Assembly: GCA_052171275.1 (NCBI GenBank)
Contig: CM125795.1
Span: forward strand, 496,001-560,000
DNA length: 64,000 nucleotides
From: Arsenophonus sp052171275
GTDB taxonomy: Bacteria; Pseudomonadota; Gammaproteobacteria; Enterobacterales; Enterobacteriaceae
Direction: 5' to 3'
In this document: one piece after another, positions 34,107-43,282 of the stretch
Layout: every line of letters starts with the position of its first letter
How positions within the stretch are numbered: the first letter of the stretch is position 1
The notes under the pieces: model-generated
What the model was told of the DNA's origin: nothing
What the model saw: only the letters and a program-made list of their open reading frames with translations
Database searches by the model: none
Made by a program: the position numbers and the translations under genes

Positions 34107-34850
34107 ATGCATAATATTAAATTAGAACAACTTATTAATACTTATTTAAATATTTATAAATATCAAGATTATGCTCCTAATGGTCTTCAGGTGGAGGGAT
34201 GTTCGGAAGTAAAAAAAATAGTAACAGGCGTGACTGCATCACAAAGATTACTAGATGAAGCAATAAAATTAAATGCTGATGCGATTATTGTTCACCATGG
34301 TTTTTTTTGGAAAAATGAATCTCCTGTTATTCTTAATATAAAACATAAGCGATTAAAAACATTGCTTTGTAATGATATTAACCTTTATAGTTATCATTTG
34401 CCTCTTGATGCTCATCCTATTATTGGTAATAATGTAAAGTTAGGAAATATAATGGAAGTTAAAATTGATAGTTATATTACTCCATTATTACCGATTGGTA
34501 AATTTTCAAAACCAATAACTGCTTATGATTTAATGTCACGTTTAAATAATAGTCTATCACGTCAACCATTATACTGTGGTGATAATGGCCCAAAAGATAT
34601 CAAAACTATTATTTGGTGTACTGGAGCTGGTCAAAATTTTATTCAACATGCTGAAAATATTGGAATTGATGCTTTTGTAACTGGTGAAGTTTCTGAGCAA
34701 ACAATACATATCGTTAGAGAAATTGGGATTCATTTTTATGCCGCTGGTCATCATGCAACTGAGCGATTTGGAATTAAAGCCTTAGGTGAATGGTTACAAA
34801 AAGATTATGGTTTTGAAGTTACTTTTGTTGATATACCTAATCCTATTTAA
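34107..34850 (+). CDS. ybgI: Nif3-family dinuclear-metal protein YbgI
   Basis: Member of the conserved Nif3/YbgI (GTP cyclohydrolase I type 2-like) family, hexameric proteins with a two-metal site whose cellular role is poorly defined; a DNA-damage link has been proposed in E. coli. The metal ligands are visible in IVHHGFFW, LPLDAHP and AAGHHATERFG. The open frame begins at a GTG at 34104, but the ATG at 34107 is preferred because MHNIKLEQL then aligns residue for residue with E. coli and gives its exact length of 247; an AGGAAAG Shine-Dalgarno precedes it. It converges on gltA, with a strong shared hairpin between them. The E. coli genes that follow it (pxpBCA, nei) are missing. Confidence 0.93.
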   Translation: MHNIKLEQLINTYLNIYKYQDYAPNGLQVEGCSEVKKIVTGVTASQRLLDEAIKLNADAIIVHHGFFWKNESPVILNIKHKRLKTLLCNDINLYSYHLPLDAHPIIGNNVKLGNIMEVKIDSYITPLLPIGKFSKPITAYDLMSRLNNSLSRQPLYCGDNGPKDIKTIIWCTGAGQNFIQHAENIGIDAFVTGEVSEQTIHIVREIGIHFYAAGHHATERFGIKALGEWLQKDYGFEVTFVDIPNPI

Positions 34851-34906
34851 TTTTTATTAAAACAAATAAAAAAGATAATTAAAATACTAAAATATTTTAT
34901 TTTTTT

Positions 34907-34967
34907 ATTAAACTATGTCTTACTATTTAATTTATAAATATAAATAAATAGTAAGACATAGTTTAAT
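34907..34967. terminator. Bidirectional terminator between ybgI and gltA
   Basis: Perfect 23-bp arms (34907-34929 and 34945-34967) surround a 15-base loop. A/T runs flank both sides (T-rich after 34967, and T-rich before 34907). It lies between two convergent genes, 57 bases after ybgI and 14 bases before the gltA stop. Confidence 0.8.
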
Positions 34968-34980
34968 TTTATTAAAATGA

Positions 34981-36279
34981 TTAATTATTTTTAATTAAAT
35001 CACTATGAAAATCTTTTTGTTTATATCCTGTATATAATTGACGAGGACGAGAAATTTTTAATTTTTCATTATGCATTTCATTCCAGTGAGTAATCCAACC
35101 AATTGTACGAGCAATAGCAAAAATAACTGTGAACATGGTTGTTGGTATTCCAATTGCCTTTAAAAGGATACCAGAATAAAAATCTACATTAGGAAAAAGT
35201 TTTTTATCAATGAAGTAAGGATCACTAGTTGCCATATCTTCTAACTTCTTAGTAACTTCTAATATATTATCATTTAATTTAAGTTCTTTAAGCACTTCAT
35301 CACAAGTTTTTTTCATAGCTGTAGCACGTGGATCATAATTTTTATAAATTCTATGACCAAATCCCATTAAACGAAATGGATCATCTTTATCTTTTGCTCG
35401 TTTGATAAATTTAGGAATATTCCCAACAGTTTGAATTTCCTCTAGCATACGTAAACAAGCTTCATTAGCTCCTCCATGTGATGATCCCCAAAGAGAGGCA
35501 ATTCCAGCAGTAATGCAAGCAAATGGATTTGCACCAGAAGATCCAGCTGTTCTTACAGTTGATGTTGAAGCATTTTGTTCATGATCAGCATGTAGGATAA
35601 AGAAACGATCAACTGCTCGTTCGACGATTGGATTAACGTGATATTTTTCATAAGATGAAGAAAACATCATATTAAGAAAATTAGCTGAATAAGAAAGGTT
35701 CTTCTGTGGGTAAATAAAAGGTTTACCAATAGAATATTTATAAGACATTGCTGCAATTGTAGGCATTTTTGCCAATAATCTCAATGCAGCCATTTCACGA
35801 TGTTGTGGATTATTAACATCTAACGAATCATGATAAAAAGCTGCTAATGCGCTAGTTATACCACAAAGAATTGCCATTGGATGAGAGTTACGATGGAAAC
35901 CTTGTAATAATTGACTAATTCGTTCATGGATTACTGTATGCTTAGTGATAACGTTTTTAAAATTATCATAATCATTTTGTGATGGTTTTTCACCGTAAAG
36001 TAATATATAACAAACTTCTAAATAAGTAGACGTAGTAGCCAATTGATCAATTGGATATCCGCGGTGTAATAGAATACCTTTATCTCCATCTATATACGTA
36101 ATCTTAGATTCACAAGATGCGGTTGAAGTAAAACCAGGATCGTAGGTAAAATAACCTTTAGAACACAACCCTCTGACATCAATCACATCGATCCCAAGTG
36201 TGGGGTTTAGTACTTCTAGTTCAATTTTTTTTGCATTTTTGTCGACTAACTTTATGATCTTTTTTTCTTTGTTTGTCAT
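34981..36279 (-). CDS. gltA: Citrate synthase (type II, hexameric)
   Basis: Condenses acetyl-CoA and oxaloacetate, the entry step of the TCA cycle. The 432-residue protein (E. coli 427) begins with the small N-terminal domain typical of NADH-sensitive Gram-negative enzymes (DVRGLCSKGYFTYDPGFTSTASCESKI). Active-site motifs are intact: HADHEQNASTSTVRTAGSSGANPF region, SSHGGANEACL, the catalytic His in MGFGHRIYKNYDPRA and the Asp in YPNVDFYSGI-like FPNVDFYSGILLKAIG. A GGAG Shine-Dalgarno stands before the ATG. It is divergent from sdhC across a 644-base spacer, the conserved enterobacterial arrangement, so shared control of the two TCA units is plausible. Confidence 0.98.
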   Translation of the reverse strand: MTNKEKKIIKLVDKNAKKIELEVLNPTLGIDVIDVRGLCSKGYFTYDPGFTSTASCESKITYIDGDKGILLHRGYPIDQLATTSTYLEVCYILLYGEKPSQNDYDNFKNVITKHTVIHERISQLLQGFHRNSHPMAILCGITSALAAFYHDSLDVNNPQHREMAALRLLAKMPTIAAMSYKYSIGKPFIYPQKNLSYSANFLNMMFSSSYEKYHVNPIVERAVDRFFILHADHEQNASTSTVRTAGSSGANPFACITAGIASLWGSSHGGANEACLRMLEEIQTVGNIPKFIKRAKDKDDPFRLMGFGHRIYKNYDPRATAMKKTCDEVLKELKLNDNILEVTKKLEDMATSDPYFIDKKLFPNVDFYSGILLKAIGIPTTMFTVIFAIARTIGWITHWNEMHNEKLKISRPRQLYTGYKQKDFHSDLIKNN

Positions 36280-36923
36280 TATAGAAGTCTCCTAGTATTT
36301 ATTAACCACAATTCATGAAAATAATGAAAGTATAGTAAAACGTTTTAAATTTAGATAATATTTAATTACTTAAAAATTAGAGCTATTTTAAAAAAATTTT
36401 AAAAAATTTTTTTAATTTTAATTTAATAATAGATAATTTTATTATATTTTATATATATTTTAGATCTTTTTTATAAAAAAGATCATATTTTTATGGATAT
36501 GAATTTATAATTTTTATTATTATATAATTTCTTATTTTTTGTTTAGTTAAGTTAATAATGACTAAATTAATCTAATTTAATTATATAATGTAAATAATTA
36601 ATTTGTGTTAAATGATATAATTAACCATTTAATAATCTATTTTAAAATTTTAATTTAAATTTATTATTTTATTAAATTTATTCAAAGGTATTATGATATA
36701 ATTGCAATAGAAATATGAAAATTATATAATATAAATAAAGTTTTAAGATTTACTATACCACATGAGTTGTATTTTTATATAGTATTAATAAATAACAACT
36801 TTTAAAAATTTATCATAGATTAATTTTTAACTTGAGTTATATTATTACTATAATAATAGTTATTTAATTTTTGCTTCAACATCAGAAGTAAAGAAAAAGA
36901 TAAAAATCTTTTTTATAAAAATT
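36280..36923. other. gltA-sdhC divergent regulatory spacer
   Basis: Both TCA operons should start in this 644-base region. In E. coli it carries binding sites for Crp and ArcA; I could not identify such sites in the A+T background. A perfect 22-bp palindrome at 36463-36484 is the most distinct structure. Confidence 0.5.
36463..36484. promoter_or_regulatory. 22-bp perfect palindrome between gltA and sdhC
   Basis: Perfect dyad GATCTTTTTT-AT-AAAAAAGATC style symmetry, 184 bases upstream of gltA and 440 upstream of sdhC. It could be a regulator site or a chance A/T dyad. Confidence 0.35.
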
Positions 36924-37301
36924 ATGAAAAAACAAAGACCAATAAATCTTCAATTGCAGACAATTCATTTTCCGATTATTGCAATAGCTTCAATTTTACA
37001 TCGAATTTCTGGTATTATTAGTTTTATTACTGTTGGTATTTTATTGTGGCTACTAGGGTTATCGCTTTCTTCACCAGAAGGTTTTAACTATGTTAGTAAT
37101 ATTATGTGCAATTTTTTTATAAAGTTCATTATTTTTACTTTATTAACATCATTAATATATCATATTTGTAGCGGTATTCGTCATATGTTAATGGATTTTG
37201 CTTTGATTAATGAAAGCCTATATATAGGACGTATTTCAACCATAGTTACATTTATTGTTACTGTTATTTTATCAATCTCAACAGGTTTTTTGTTATGGTA
37301 G
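36924..37301 (+). CDS. sdhC: Succinate dehydrogenase cytochrome b556 subunit
   Basis: Membrane anchor of succinate:ubiquinone oxidoreductase (complex II), carrying heme b and the quinone site with SdhD. The 125-residue protein has three membrane helices. Conserved residues include the quinone-site Ser-Arg region in IASILHRISGIISF and the heme ligand His in YHICSGIRHMLMD. The N-terminus MKKQRPINLQLQTIHFP aligns with VKKQRPVNLDLQTI of E. coli, so the protein is four residues shorter there; no better start lies upstream. It opens the sdhCDAB-sucAB-sucCD series and overlaps sdhD. Confidence 0.96.
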   Translation: MKKQRPINLQLQTIHFPIIAIASILHRISGIISFITVGILLWLLGLSLSSPEGFNYVSNIMCNFFIKFIIFTLLTSLIYHICSGIRHMLMDFALINESLYIGRISTIVTFIVTVILSISTGFLLW

Positions 37302-37639
37302 TTAATTCATCAGCATTAGGAAGTACTGGTACACAAGATTGGCTACTACTTCGTTCATCTGCTATTATTATAGTTCTTTATATATTTTATATTATCAGTT
37401 TTATTATAATAAATAAGTTAAATTATACTATTTGGTTGAATTTTTTTGCTCTTTCTATGACAAAAGTTTTTACTATTTTAACACTTATTTCTGCATTAAT
37501 ACACACATGGATAGGTTTATGGCAAGTTCTAACCGATTATATTAAATCAATTCTATTGCGATTATTGCTACAATTTTTTTTTATTGTTATATTAATAACT
37601 TATTTAATTTATGGAACAATTGTTGTATTTGGAGTCTAA
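37295..37639 (+). CDS. sdhD: Succinate dehydrogenase membrane anchor subunit
   Basis: Second membrane anchor of complex II, 114 residues (E. coli 115) with three hydrophobic helices. The quinone-site Asp-Tyr pair and the nearby heme-ligand His are kept in HTWIGLWQVLTDYIKS. The C-terminus YLIYGTIVVFGV matches the family. It overlaps sdhC by seven bases, as in E. coli, and its stop is followed at once by the sdhA ATG, so translation is likely coupled. Confidence 0.96.
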   Translation: MVVNSSALGSTGTQDWLLLRSSAIIIVLYIFYIISFIIINKLNYTIWLNFFALSMTKVFTILTLISALIHTWIGLWQVLTDYIKSILLRLLLQFFFIVILITYLIYGTIVVFGV

Positions 37640-39412
37640 ATGAAGTTACCAATAAGGGAATTTGATGTAATTATTATTGGAGCTGGAGGGGCTGGAATGC
37701 AAGCAGCATTACAAATTTCTCGGCTAGGTTTGGCATGTGCATTAATTTCTAAAGTATTTCCAACGCGTTCACATACTGTATCAGCTCAAGGTGGAATTAG
37801 TGTTTCACTAGGTAATATTCATGAAGATAATTGGCAATGGCATATGTATGATACAATTAAAGGTTCTGATTATATAGGTGATCAAAATGCTATTGAATAC
37901 ATGTGTAAAGCAGGACCTGAAGTCATATTGGAGCTCGAACATATGGGATTACCATTTTCGCGTTTAGATAATGGTCGTATTTATCAACGTCCATTTGGTG
38001 GGCAATCAAAGAATTTTGGTGGAGAGCAAGCCTCACGCACTGCTGCAGCGTCGGATAGAACAGGACATGCTCTTTTACACACCCTTTATCAACAAAATTT
38101 AAAAAACCATACTTCAATTTTTTCTGAATGGTATTCACTTGATTTAGTTAAAAATCAAGATGGTAATATAGTCGGATGTACTGCATTGTGCATGGAAAGC
38201 GGTGATGTTATCTATTTTAAAGCTAAAGCAACTATTCTTGCTACTGGTGGAGCTGGAAGAATTTATCAATCAACAAGCAATGCTTATATTAATACCGGTG
38301 ATGGAATTGGAATGGCTGTTAGGGCTGGAGTGCCATTACAGGATATGGAGATGTGGCAATTTCATCCAACTGGAATTGCTGGAGTAGGTATATTAATAAC
38401 AGAAGCCTGTAGAGGAGAAGGGGGATATTTACTCAATAAAAATGGTGAGCGATTTATGGAGCGTTATGCCCCAAATTCAAAAGATCTAGCTAGCCGTGAT
38501 GTTGTTGCTCGTTCAATTATGATAGAGATTCGTGAAGGTAGGGGATATCATGGATCTTATGGACAACATGTTAAATTAAAACTTAATCATTTAGGTAAAG
38601 AAATATTAGAATCACGATTACCTGGTATTCTTGAATTATCAAAAACTTTTGCTAATATTAACCCAATTGAAGAGCATATTCCTGTTATTCCTACTTGTCA
38701 TTATATGATGGGCGGTATTCCGACTAAAATAACCGGTCAAGCGTTGATGATCAATGAAAAAGGTGAAGATGTTATAATTCCTGGATTATTTGCTATTGGT
38801 GAAATTGCCTGTGTTTCTGTTCATGGTGCAAATAGATTAGGTGGAAATTCATTGCTTGATTTAGTAGTATTTGGGCGTTCTGTTGCGATATATTTAAAAG
38901 AATATTTATTAAAACAAGGTTTATCGGTACGTGATGCTAGTGAATATGATATTGATGTAGCATTAATGCGCTTTAATCGCTGGAATAATATGAATAATGG
39001 TGAAGATAATATAGTAGAAATACGTAAAGCATTGCAAACTTGTATGCAGAATAATTTTTCAGTTTTTCGTGAAGGTTATACGATGAATAATGGATTAGAA
39101 GAATTAAAAATAATTCGTGAGCGTCTTAAAAATGCTAGGTTGGATGATACTTCACGTGAATTTAATACAAACTTAATTGAATGTTTAGAATTAGATAATT
39201 TAGTAGAAACAGCATTTGCAACAGCAAAAGCAGCAAATTTTCGCACTGAAAGTCGAGGTGCGCATAATCGATCTGACTATCCTGATCGTGATGATATTAA
39301 TTGGTTATGCCATACTATTTATTTACCTCAATCTGGAACAATGACTCGTCGAGAAGTAAATATGCAACCAAAATTATGCAATTCTTTCAAACCTAAACCA
39401 CGTACTTATTAA
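37640..39412 (+). CDS. sdhA: Succinate dehydrogenase flavoprotein subunit
   Basis: Catalytic subunit that oxidises succinate to fumarate on the cytoplasmic side of the membrane. The 590-residue protein (E. coli 588) has the dinucleotide motif VIIIGAGGAGMQAALQ at 10-25 and the covalent-FAD His45 in TRSHTVSAQGG. Substrate-site segments are intact, including MEMWQFHPTGIAGVGILITEACRGEGGYL, SRDVVARS and HYMMGGIPTK. The C-terminal helical domain ends KLCNSFKPKPRTY, as expected. It starts directly after the sdhD stop and is followed by sdhB after 36 bases. Confidence 0.98.
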   Translation: MKLPIREFDVIIIGAGGAGMQAALQISRLGLACALISKVFPTRSHTVSAQGGISVSLGNIHEDNWQWHMYDTIKGSDYIGDQNAIEYMCKAGPEVILELEHMGLPFSRLDNGRIYQRPFGGQSKNFGGEQASRTAAASDRTGHALLHTLYQQNLKNHTSIFSEWYSLDLVKNQDGNIVGCTALCMESGDVIYFKAKATILATGGAGRIYQSTSNAYINTGDGIGMAVRAGVPLQDMEMWQFHPTGIAGVGILITEACRGEGGYLLNKNGERFMERYAPNSKDLASRDVVARSIMIEIREGRGYHGSYGQHVKLKLNHLGKEILESRLPGILELSKTFANINPIEEHIPVIPTCHYMMGGIPTKITGQALMINEKGEDVIIPGLFAIGEIACVSVHGANRLGGNSLLDLVVFGRSVAIYLKEYLLKQGLSVRDASEYDIDVALMRFNRWNNMNNGEDNIVEIRKALQTCMQNNFSVFREGYTMNNGLEELKIIRERLKNARLDDTSREFNTNLIECLELDNLVETAFATAKAANFRTESRGAHNRSDYPDRDDINWLCHTIYLPQSGTMTRREVNMQPKLCNSFKPKPRTY

Positions 39413-39448
39413 TGAATATTATCGATAATACTCTAGAGAATATAAATT

Positions 39449-40165
39449 ATGAAAATTAAATTTTCTATTTATCGTTATAATTCAGATATAGATAATATTC
39501 CACGTATGCAAGACTACAGTTTAGAGATAACTAAAGATCGTGATATAATGTTATTAGATGCTTTAATTAAACTGAAAGAAAAAGATCCGACTTTGTCATT
39601 TAGACGTTCTTGTCGTGAGGGAGTTTGTGGTTCGGATGGATTAAATATGAATGGTAAAAATGGATTAGCTTGTATTACACCATTGTCGACTTTATATCGT
39701 AATAATAAAAAAATTGTCATTCGACCATTGCCAGGTTTACCTATTGTACGAGATTTATTTGTTGATATGACTAAATTTTATACTCAATATGAAAAAATTC
39801 GGCCTTATATTATCAATAATAGTAAGGATAAACCGATTCGTGAATATATACAGACTCCTGAACAAAGGAAAAAATTAGATGGTTTATATGAATGTATTCT
39901 TTGTGCTTGTTGTTCAACATCATGTCCATCATTTTGGTGGAATTTTGATAAATTTATTGGCCCTGCTGGTTTATTAACTGCTTATAGATTTTTAATCGAT
40001 AATCGTGATACTGAAACCAATAGTAGATTGGATAATTTAAATGACTCTTTTAGCGTATTTCGCTGTCATAGTATTATGAATTGTGTTAGCGTCTGCCCAA
40101 AAGGTTTAAATCCAACTAAAGCTATTAGTCGTATTAAATTAATGTTATTGAAATATAGTGCATAA
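39449..40165 (+). CDS. sdhB: Succinate dehydrogenase iron-sulfur subunit
   Basis: Carries electrons from FADH2 to ubiquinone through three clusters. The 238-residue protein has exactly the E. coli length. The [2Fe-2S] ligands lie in CREGVCGSDGLNMNG and the following CITP; the [4Fe-4S] and [3Fe-4S] ligands are in CILCACCSTSCPSFWW and CHSIMNCVSVCPKGLNP. All expected cysteines and the ligand Asp are present. It ends the sdh part of the operon; sucA follows after a spacer of 285 bases with a hairpin. Confidence 0.98.
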   Translation: MKIKFSIYRYNSDIDNIPRMQDYSLEITKDRDIMLLDALIKLKEKDPTLSFRRSCREGVCGSDGLNMNGKNGLACITPLSTLYRNNKKIVIRPLPGLPIVRDLFVDMTKFYTQYEKIRPYIINNSKDKPIREYIQTPEQRKKLDGLYECILCACCSTSCPSFWWNFDKFIGPAGLLTAYRFLIDNRDTETNSRLDNLNDSFSVFRCHSIMNCVSVCPKGLNPTKAISRIKLMLLKYSA

Positions 40166-40203
40166 TTTTAGATATAATTTTAATTATTAAAAAATAATAT
40201 TAG

Positions 40204-40238
40204 AAATTAAAAAAAATTTAAATTTAATTTTTTAATTT
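40204..40238 (+). terminator. Hairpin between sdhB and sucA
   Basis: An 11-bp A/T inverted repeat (arms 40204-40214 and 40228-40238) lies 39 bases after sdhB and its right arm starts with six T. It could act as a partial terminator or attenuator between sdhCDAB and sucABCD. The A+T background makes chance formation possible. Confidence 0.3.
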
Positions 40239-40450
40239 ATATCTTAAGTTAAAAGAAGTAATTCTTAATTTTTTTACATGTTTTTAAAGATTCTTATAAA
40301 AAAGTGGAATCTAATGAAGAATTTATTTATTGATGATTATAGATAGAAGAGATTCAATGAATTTTCATTAAATCTTGTATATATAAAGTGCAATTCTATT
40401 ATTTACGACAAAAACTTAAGTCTATAATAGACTTGATGGATTGGAATACA

Positions 40451-43282
40451 ATGCAAAATCGTGTAATGAAGGACTGGTTAGATTCAAGTTTTTTAGCTGG
40501 TGCAAATCAGTCTTATATCGAACAGGTTTATGAAGATTACTTAACTGATCCTAATTCAGTTAATTTAGATTGGAGGAATATTTTTGATAAACTAACTATT
40601 GATTCAGTTTCTCATACTGAATTCTTTCATTCTAAAATACGGAAATATTTTCTTTCATTAGCAAAAAGTTCTACGCATTATCAAACTTTAAATACTGATC
40701 CATCTTTTGATGTAAAACAAGTTAAAGTTTTTCAAATGATAAATGCATTTCGCTTTAGAGGACATCAAAATTCAAATCTTGATCCTTTAAATCTATGGAA
40801 ACAAGAAGATGTTCCTGATTTAGATCCTACATTTTATGATTTAACTGATGATGATTTTAAGAAAACATTTTTTGTTGGTTCTTTTGGAATCTGTCATGAA
40901 ATGATGAAATTAAATGAGCTATATGCTGCATTAAAACGTATTTACTGTACTTCGATTGGCGCAGAATACATGCATATTGTAAATATTGAAGAAAAACTCT
41001 GGATTCAGCAACATCTAGAACTATTAACATCGATTAGTGAACGATTTAGTAAACAAGAAAAAATTAGATTTTTATCAGAATTAATCGCTGCTGAAGGATT
41101 CGAACGTTATCTTGGAGTAAAATTTCCTGGAGTAAAACGATTTTCTTTAGAAGGTGGGGATTCTCTTATACCAACATTAAAAGATTTAATACGTTATGCA
41201 GGAAAACAAAATATTAGTGAAATAATATTAGGAATGGCACATCGTGGAAGATTAAATGTTTTAGTTAATATCTTAGGTAAACAATCAAAAGATCTATTCA
41301 ATGAATTTTATGGTAAAAATAATGATTATTTAGGTAGTGGTGACGTTAAATATCACCAAGGTTTTTCTTCTGATTTTAAAACAGAAAATGATTTAATTCA
41401 TTTATCTTTAGCATTTAATCCATCACATTTAGAAATAGTAAGCCCAGTAGTAATTGGTTCTGTACGTGCTCGACGTGATCGTTTGAATAAAAATTCTAAT
41501 AATATGATATTACCAATTACAATCCATGGTGATGCGGCAGTAATTGGACAGGGAGTTGTTCAAGAGATGCTGAATATGTCTCAGGCTTGTGGTTACGAAG
41601 TTGGCGGTACATTACGAATTGTAATTAATAACCAAATAGGTTTTACTACGTCAAATCCTAAGGATGCGCGTTCAACACAATATTGTACTGATATAATGAA
41701 AATGGTTCAAGCACCTATTTTTCATGTTAATGCCGATGATCCTGAAGCAGTTGTTTTTATTTCTCGATTAGCATTAGATTTTCGAAATAAGTTTAAACGT
41801 GATGTAGTAATTGATTTAGTTTGTTATCGTCGATATGGTCATAATGAAGCTGATGAACCTAGTGCTACTCAACCAATTATGTATCAAAGAATAAAAAAAC
41901 ACGCCACATCACTTAAAATTTATGCGGATAAATTAATAGCAGAAAAGATAATTACAAATGATGAAGTAACTGAAATGATTAATATTTATCGTGATAAATT
42001 AGATAAAGGTGATCGTGTAGTTGATGAATGGCGACCAATGAGAACAGATCATTCGATATGGAAATATTATTTAAATAATAAATGGAATGAAATTTATCCA
42101 TCAAAAGTTAAGAAAAAACGATTACAGTATTTAGCTAAATCTTTGAATACTATTCCTGAAGATATAATTATGCACCCTCGTGTTGAAAAAATTTATAGTG
42201 ATCGTTTAGAAATGGCAAGCAGTAAAAGACCTCTTGATTGGGGAGCAGCAGAAACTTTAGCTTATGCAACATTACTTGATGAAGGCATACAAGTTCGCTT
42301 ATCAGGTGAAGATGCAGGTCGAGGTACTTTTTTTCATCGTCATGCAGTTATTCATAATCAAACTAACGGTTCAATTTACCTTCCTTTGGCTAATATACAT
42401 AAAAATCAAGGAATATTTAAAGTTTGGGATTCTGTTTTATCTGAAGAAGCTGTACTTGCTTTTGAATATGGTTATGCCTCAACTGAACCACGTGTTTTAA
42501 CTATTTGGGAAGCTCAATTTGGTGATTTCGCTAATGGAGCTCAGGTTGTTATTGATCAATTTATTAGCTCTAGTGAACAAAAATGGGGTAGAATATGTGG
42601 ATTAGTAATGTTATTACCTCACGGTTATGAGGGGCAAGGTCCAGAACACTCTTCTGCTCGGTTAGAACGTTATTTACAATTGTGTGCGGAAGAAAATATA
42701 CAAGTTTGTGTTCCAACTACTTCAGCTCAGATTTATCACATGCTAAGGCGACAAATACTTCGTAACATACGTCGTCCATTAATTGTTATGTCACCTAAAT
42801 CATTATTGCGTTATCACCTAGCTGTTTCTACTTTTGAAGAATTAGCAAATGGTAAATTTCAACCAGTGATTAATGAAATTGATCCAATAGATTCTAAAAA
42901 AGTAAAACGCATTGTTTTATGTTCTGGTAAAGTTTATTATGATTTGCTTGAACAACGTCGTAAAAATAAACAAAAAAATCTTATAATTATCCGTATTGAG
43001 CAATTATATCCATTTCCTTATAAAGATTTAGAGAAAACTTTAAAACCTTATAAATATATTCGTGATTTTATTTGGTGTCAGGAAGAGCCTCTTAATCAAG
43101 GTGCATGGCATTATAGTCAGCATGATATTCGTAAAGTAATCCCAAAAGGGTCATTATTAAGTTATTCTGGACGTCCTGCATCCGCTTCACCTGCTGTAGG
43201 TTATGCGAATATTCATCAAGAACAGCAAAAGAGATTGGTTGATGATGCACTAAAAATAAATAAATTAAAGGATAGAAAATGA
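40451..43282 (+). CDS. sucA: 2-oxoglutarate dehydrogenase E1 component
   Basis: Thiamin-diphosphate decarboxylase of the 2-oxoglutarate dehydrogenase complex. The open frame extends up to a GTG at 40388, but the ATG at 40451 is preferred: MQNRVMKDWLDSSFLAGANQSYIEQ then aligns with the E. coli N-terminus, and a GGA lies five bases upstream. This gives 943 residues (E. coli 933). Conserved blocks include RFRGHQNSNLDPL, the TPP-site GMAHRGRLNVLVN and ITIHGDAAVIGQGVVQE, the catalytic-loop YRRYGHNEADEPSATQP, and the C-terminal EYGYASTEPRVLTIWEAQFGDF region. It overlaps sucB by four bases (ATGA). The shared E3 subunit gene lpd must be elsewhere. Confidence 0.97.
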   Translation: MQNRVMKDWLDSSFLAGANQSYIEQVYEDYLTDPNSVNLDWRNIFDKLTIDSVSHTEFFHSKIRKYFLSLAKSSTHYQTLNTDPSFDVKQVKVFQMINAFRFRGHQNSNLDPLNLWKQEDVPDLDPTFYDLTDDDFKKTFFVGSFGICHEMMKLNELYAALKRIYCTSIGAEYMHIVNIEEKLWIQQHLELLTSISERFSKQEKIRFLSELIAAEGFERYLGVKFPGVKRFSLEGGDSLIPTLKDLIRYAGKQNISEIILGMAHRGRLNVLVNILGKQSKDLFNEFYGKNNDYLGSGDVKYHQGFSSDFKTENDLIHLSLAFNPSHLEIVSPVVIGSVRARRDRLNKNSNNMILPITIHGDAAVIGQGVVQEMLNMSQACGYEVGGTLRIVINNQIGFTTSNPKDARSTQYCTDIMKMVQAPIFHVNADDPEAVVFISRLALDFRNKFKRDVVIDLVCYRRYGHNEADEPSATQPIMYQRIKKHATSLKIYADKLIAEKIITNDEVTEMINIYRDKLDKGDRVVDEWRPMRTDHSIWKYYLNNKWNEIYPSKVKKKRLQYLAKSLNTIPEDIIMHPRVEKIYSDRLEMASSKRPLDWGAAETLAYATLLDEGIQVRLSGEDAGRGTFFHRHAVIHNQTNGSIYLPLANIHKNQGIFKVWDSVLSEEAVLAFEYGYASTEPRVLTIWEAQFGDFANGAQVVIDQFISSSEQKWGRICGLVMLLPHGYEGQGPEHSSARLERYLQLCAEENIQVCVPTTSAQIYHMLRRQILRNIRRPLIVMSPKSLLRYHLAVSTFEELANGKFQPVINEIDPIDSKKVKRIVLCSGKVYYDLLEQRRKNKQKNLIIIRIEQLYPFPYKDLEKTLKPYKYIRDFIWCQEEPLNQGAWHYSQHDIRKVIPKGSLLSYSGRPASASPAVGYANIHQEQQKRLVDDALKINKLKDRK

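Noticed and set aside
37923..38387. Small open frames on both strands inside sdhA
   Set aside because: They are shadows of the well-supported sdhA frame; the same holds for small frames within sdhB, sucA, sucB, sucC, tolR, tolA and ybgI.
40388..40450. N-terminal extension of sucA from the GTG at 40388
   Set aside because: The 21 extra residues have no counterpart in SucA; the ATG at 40451 aligns exactly with the known N-terminus.
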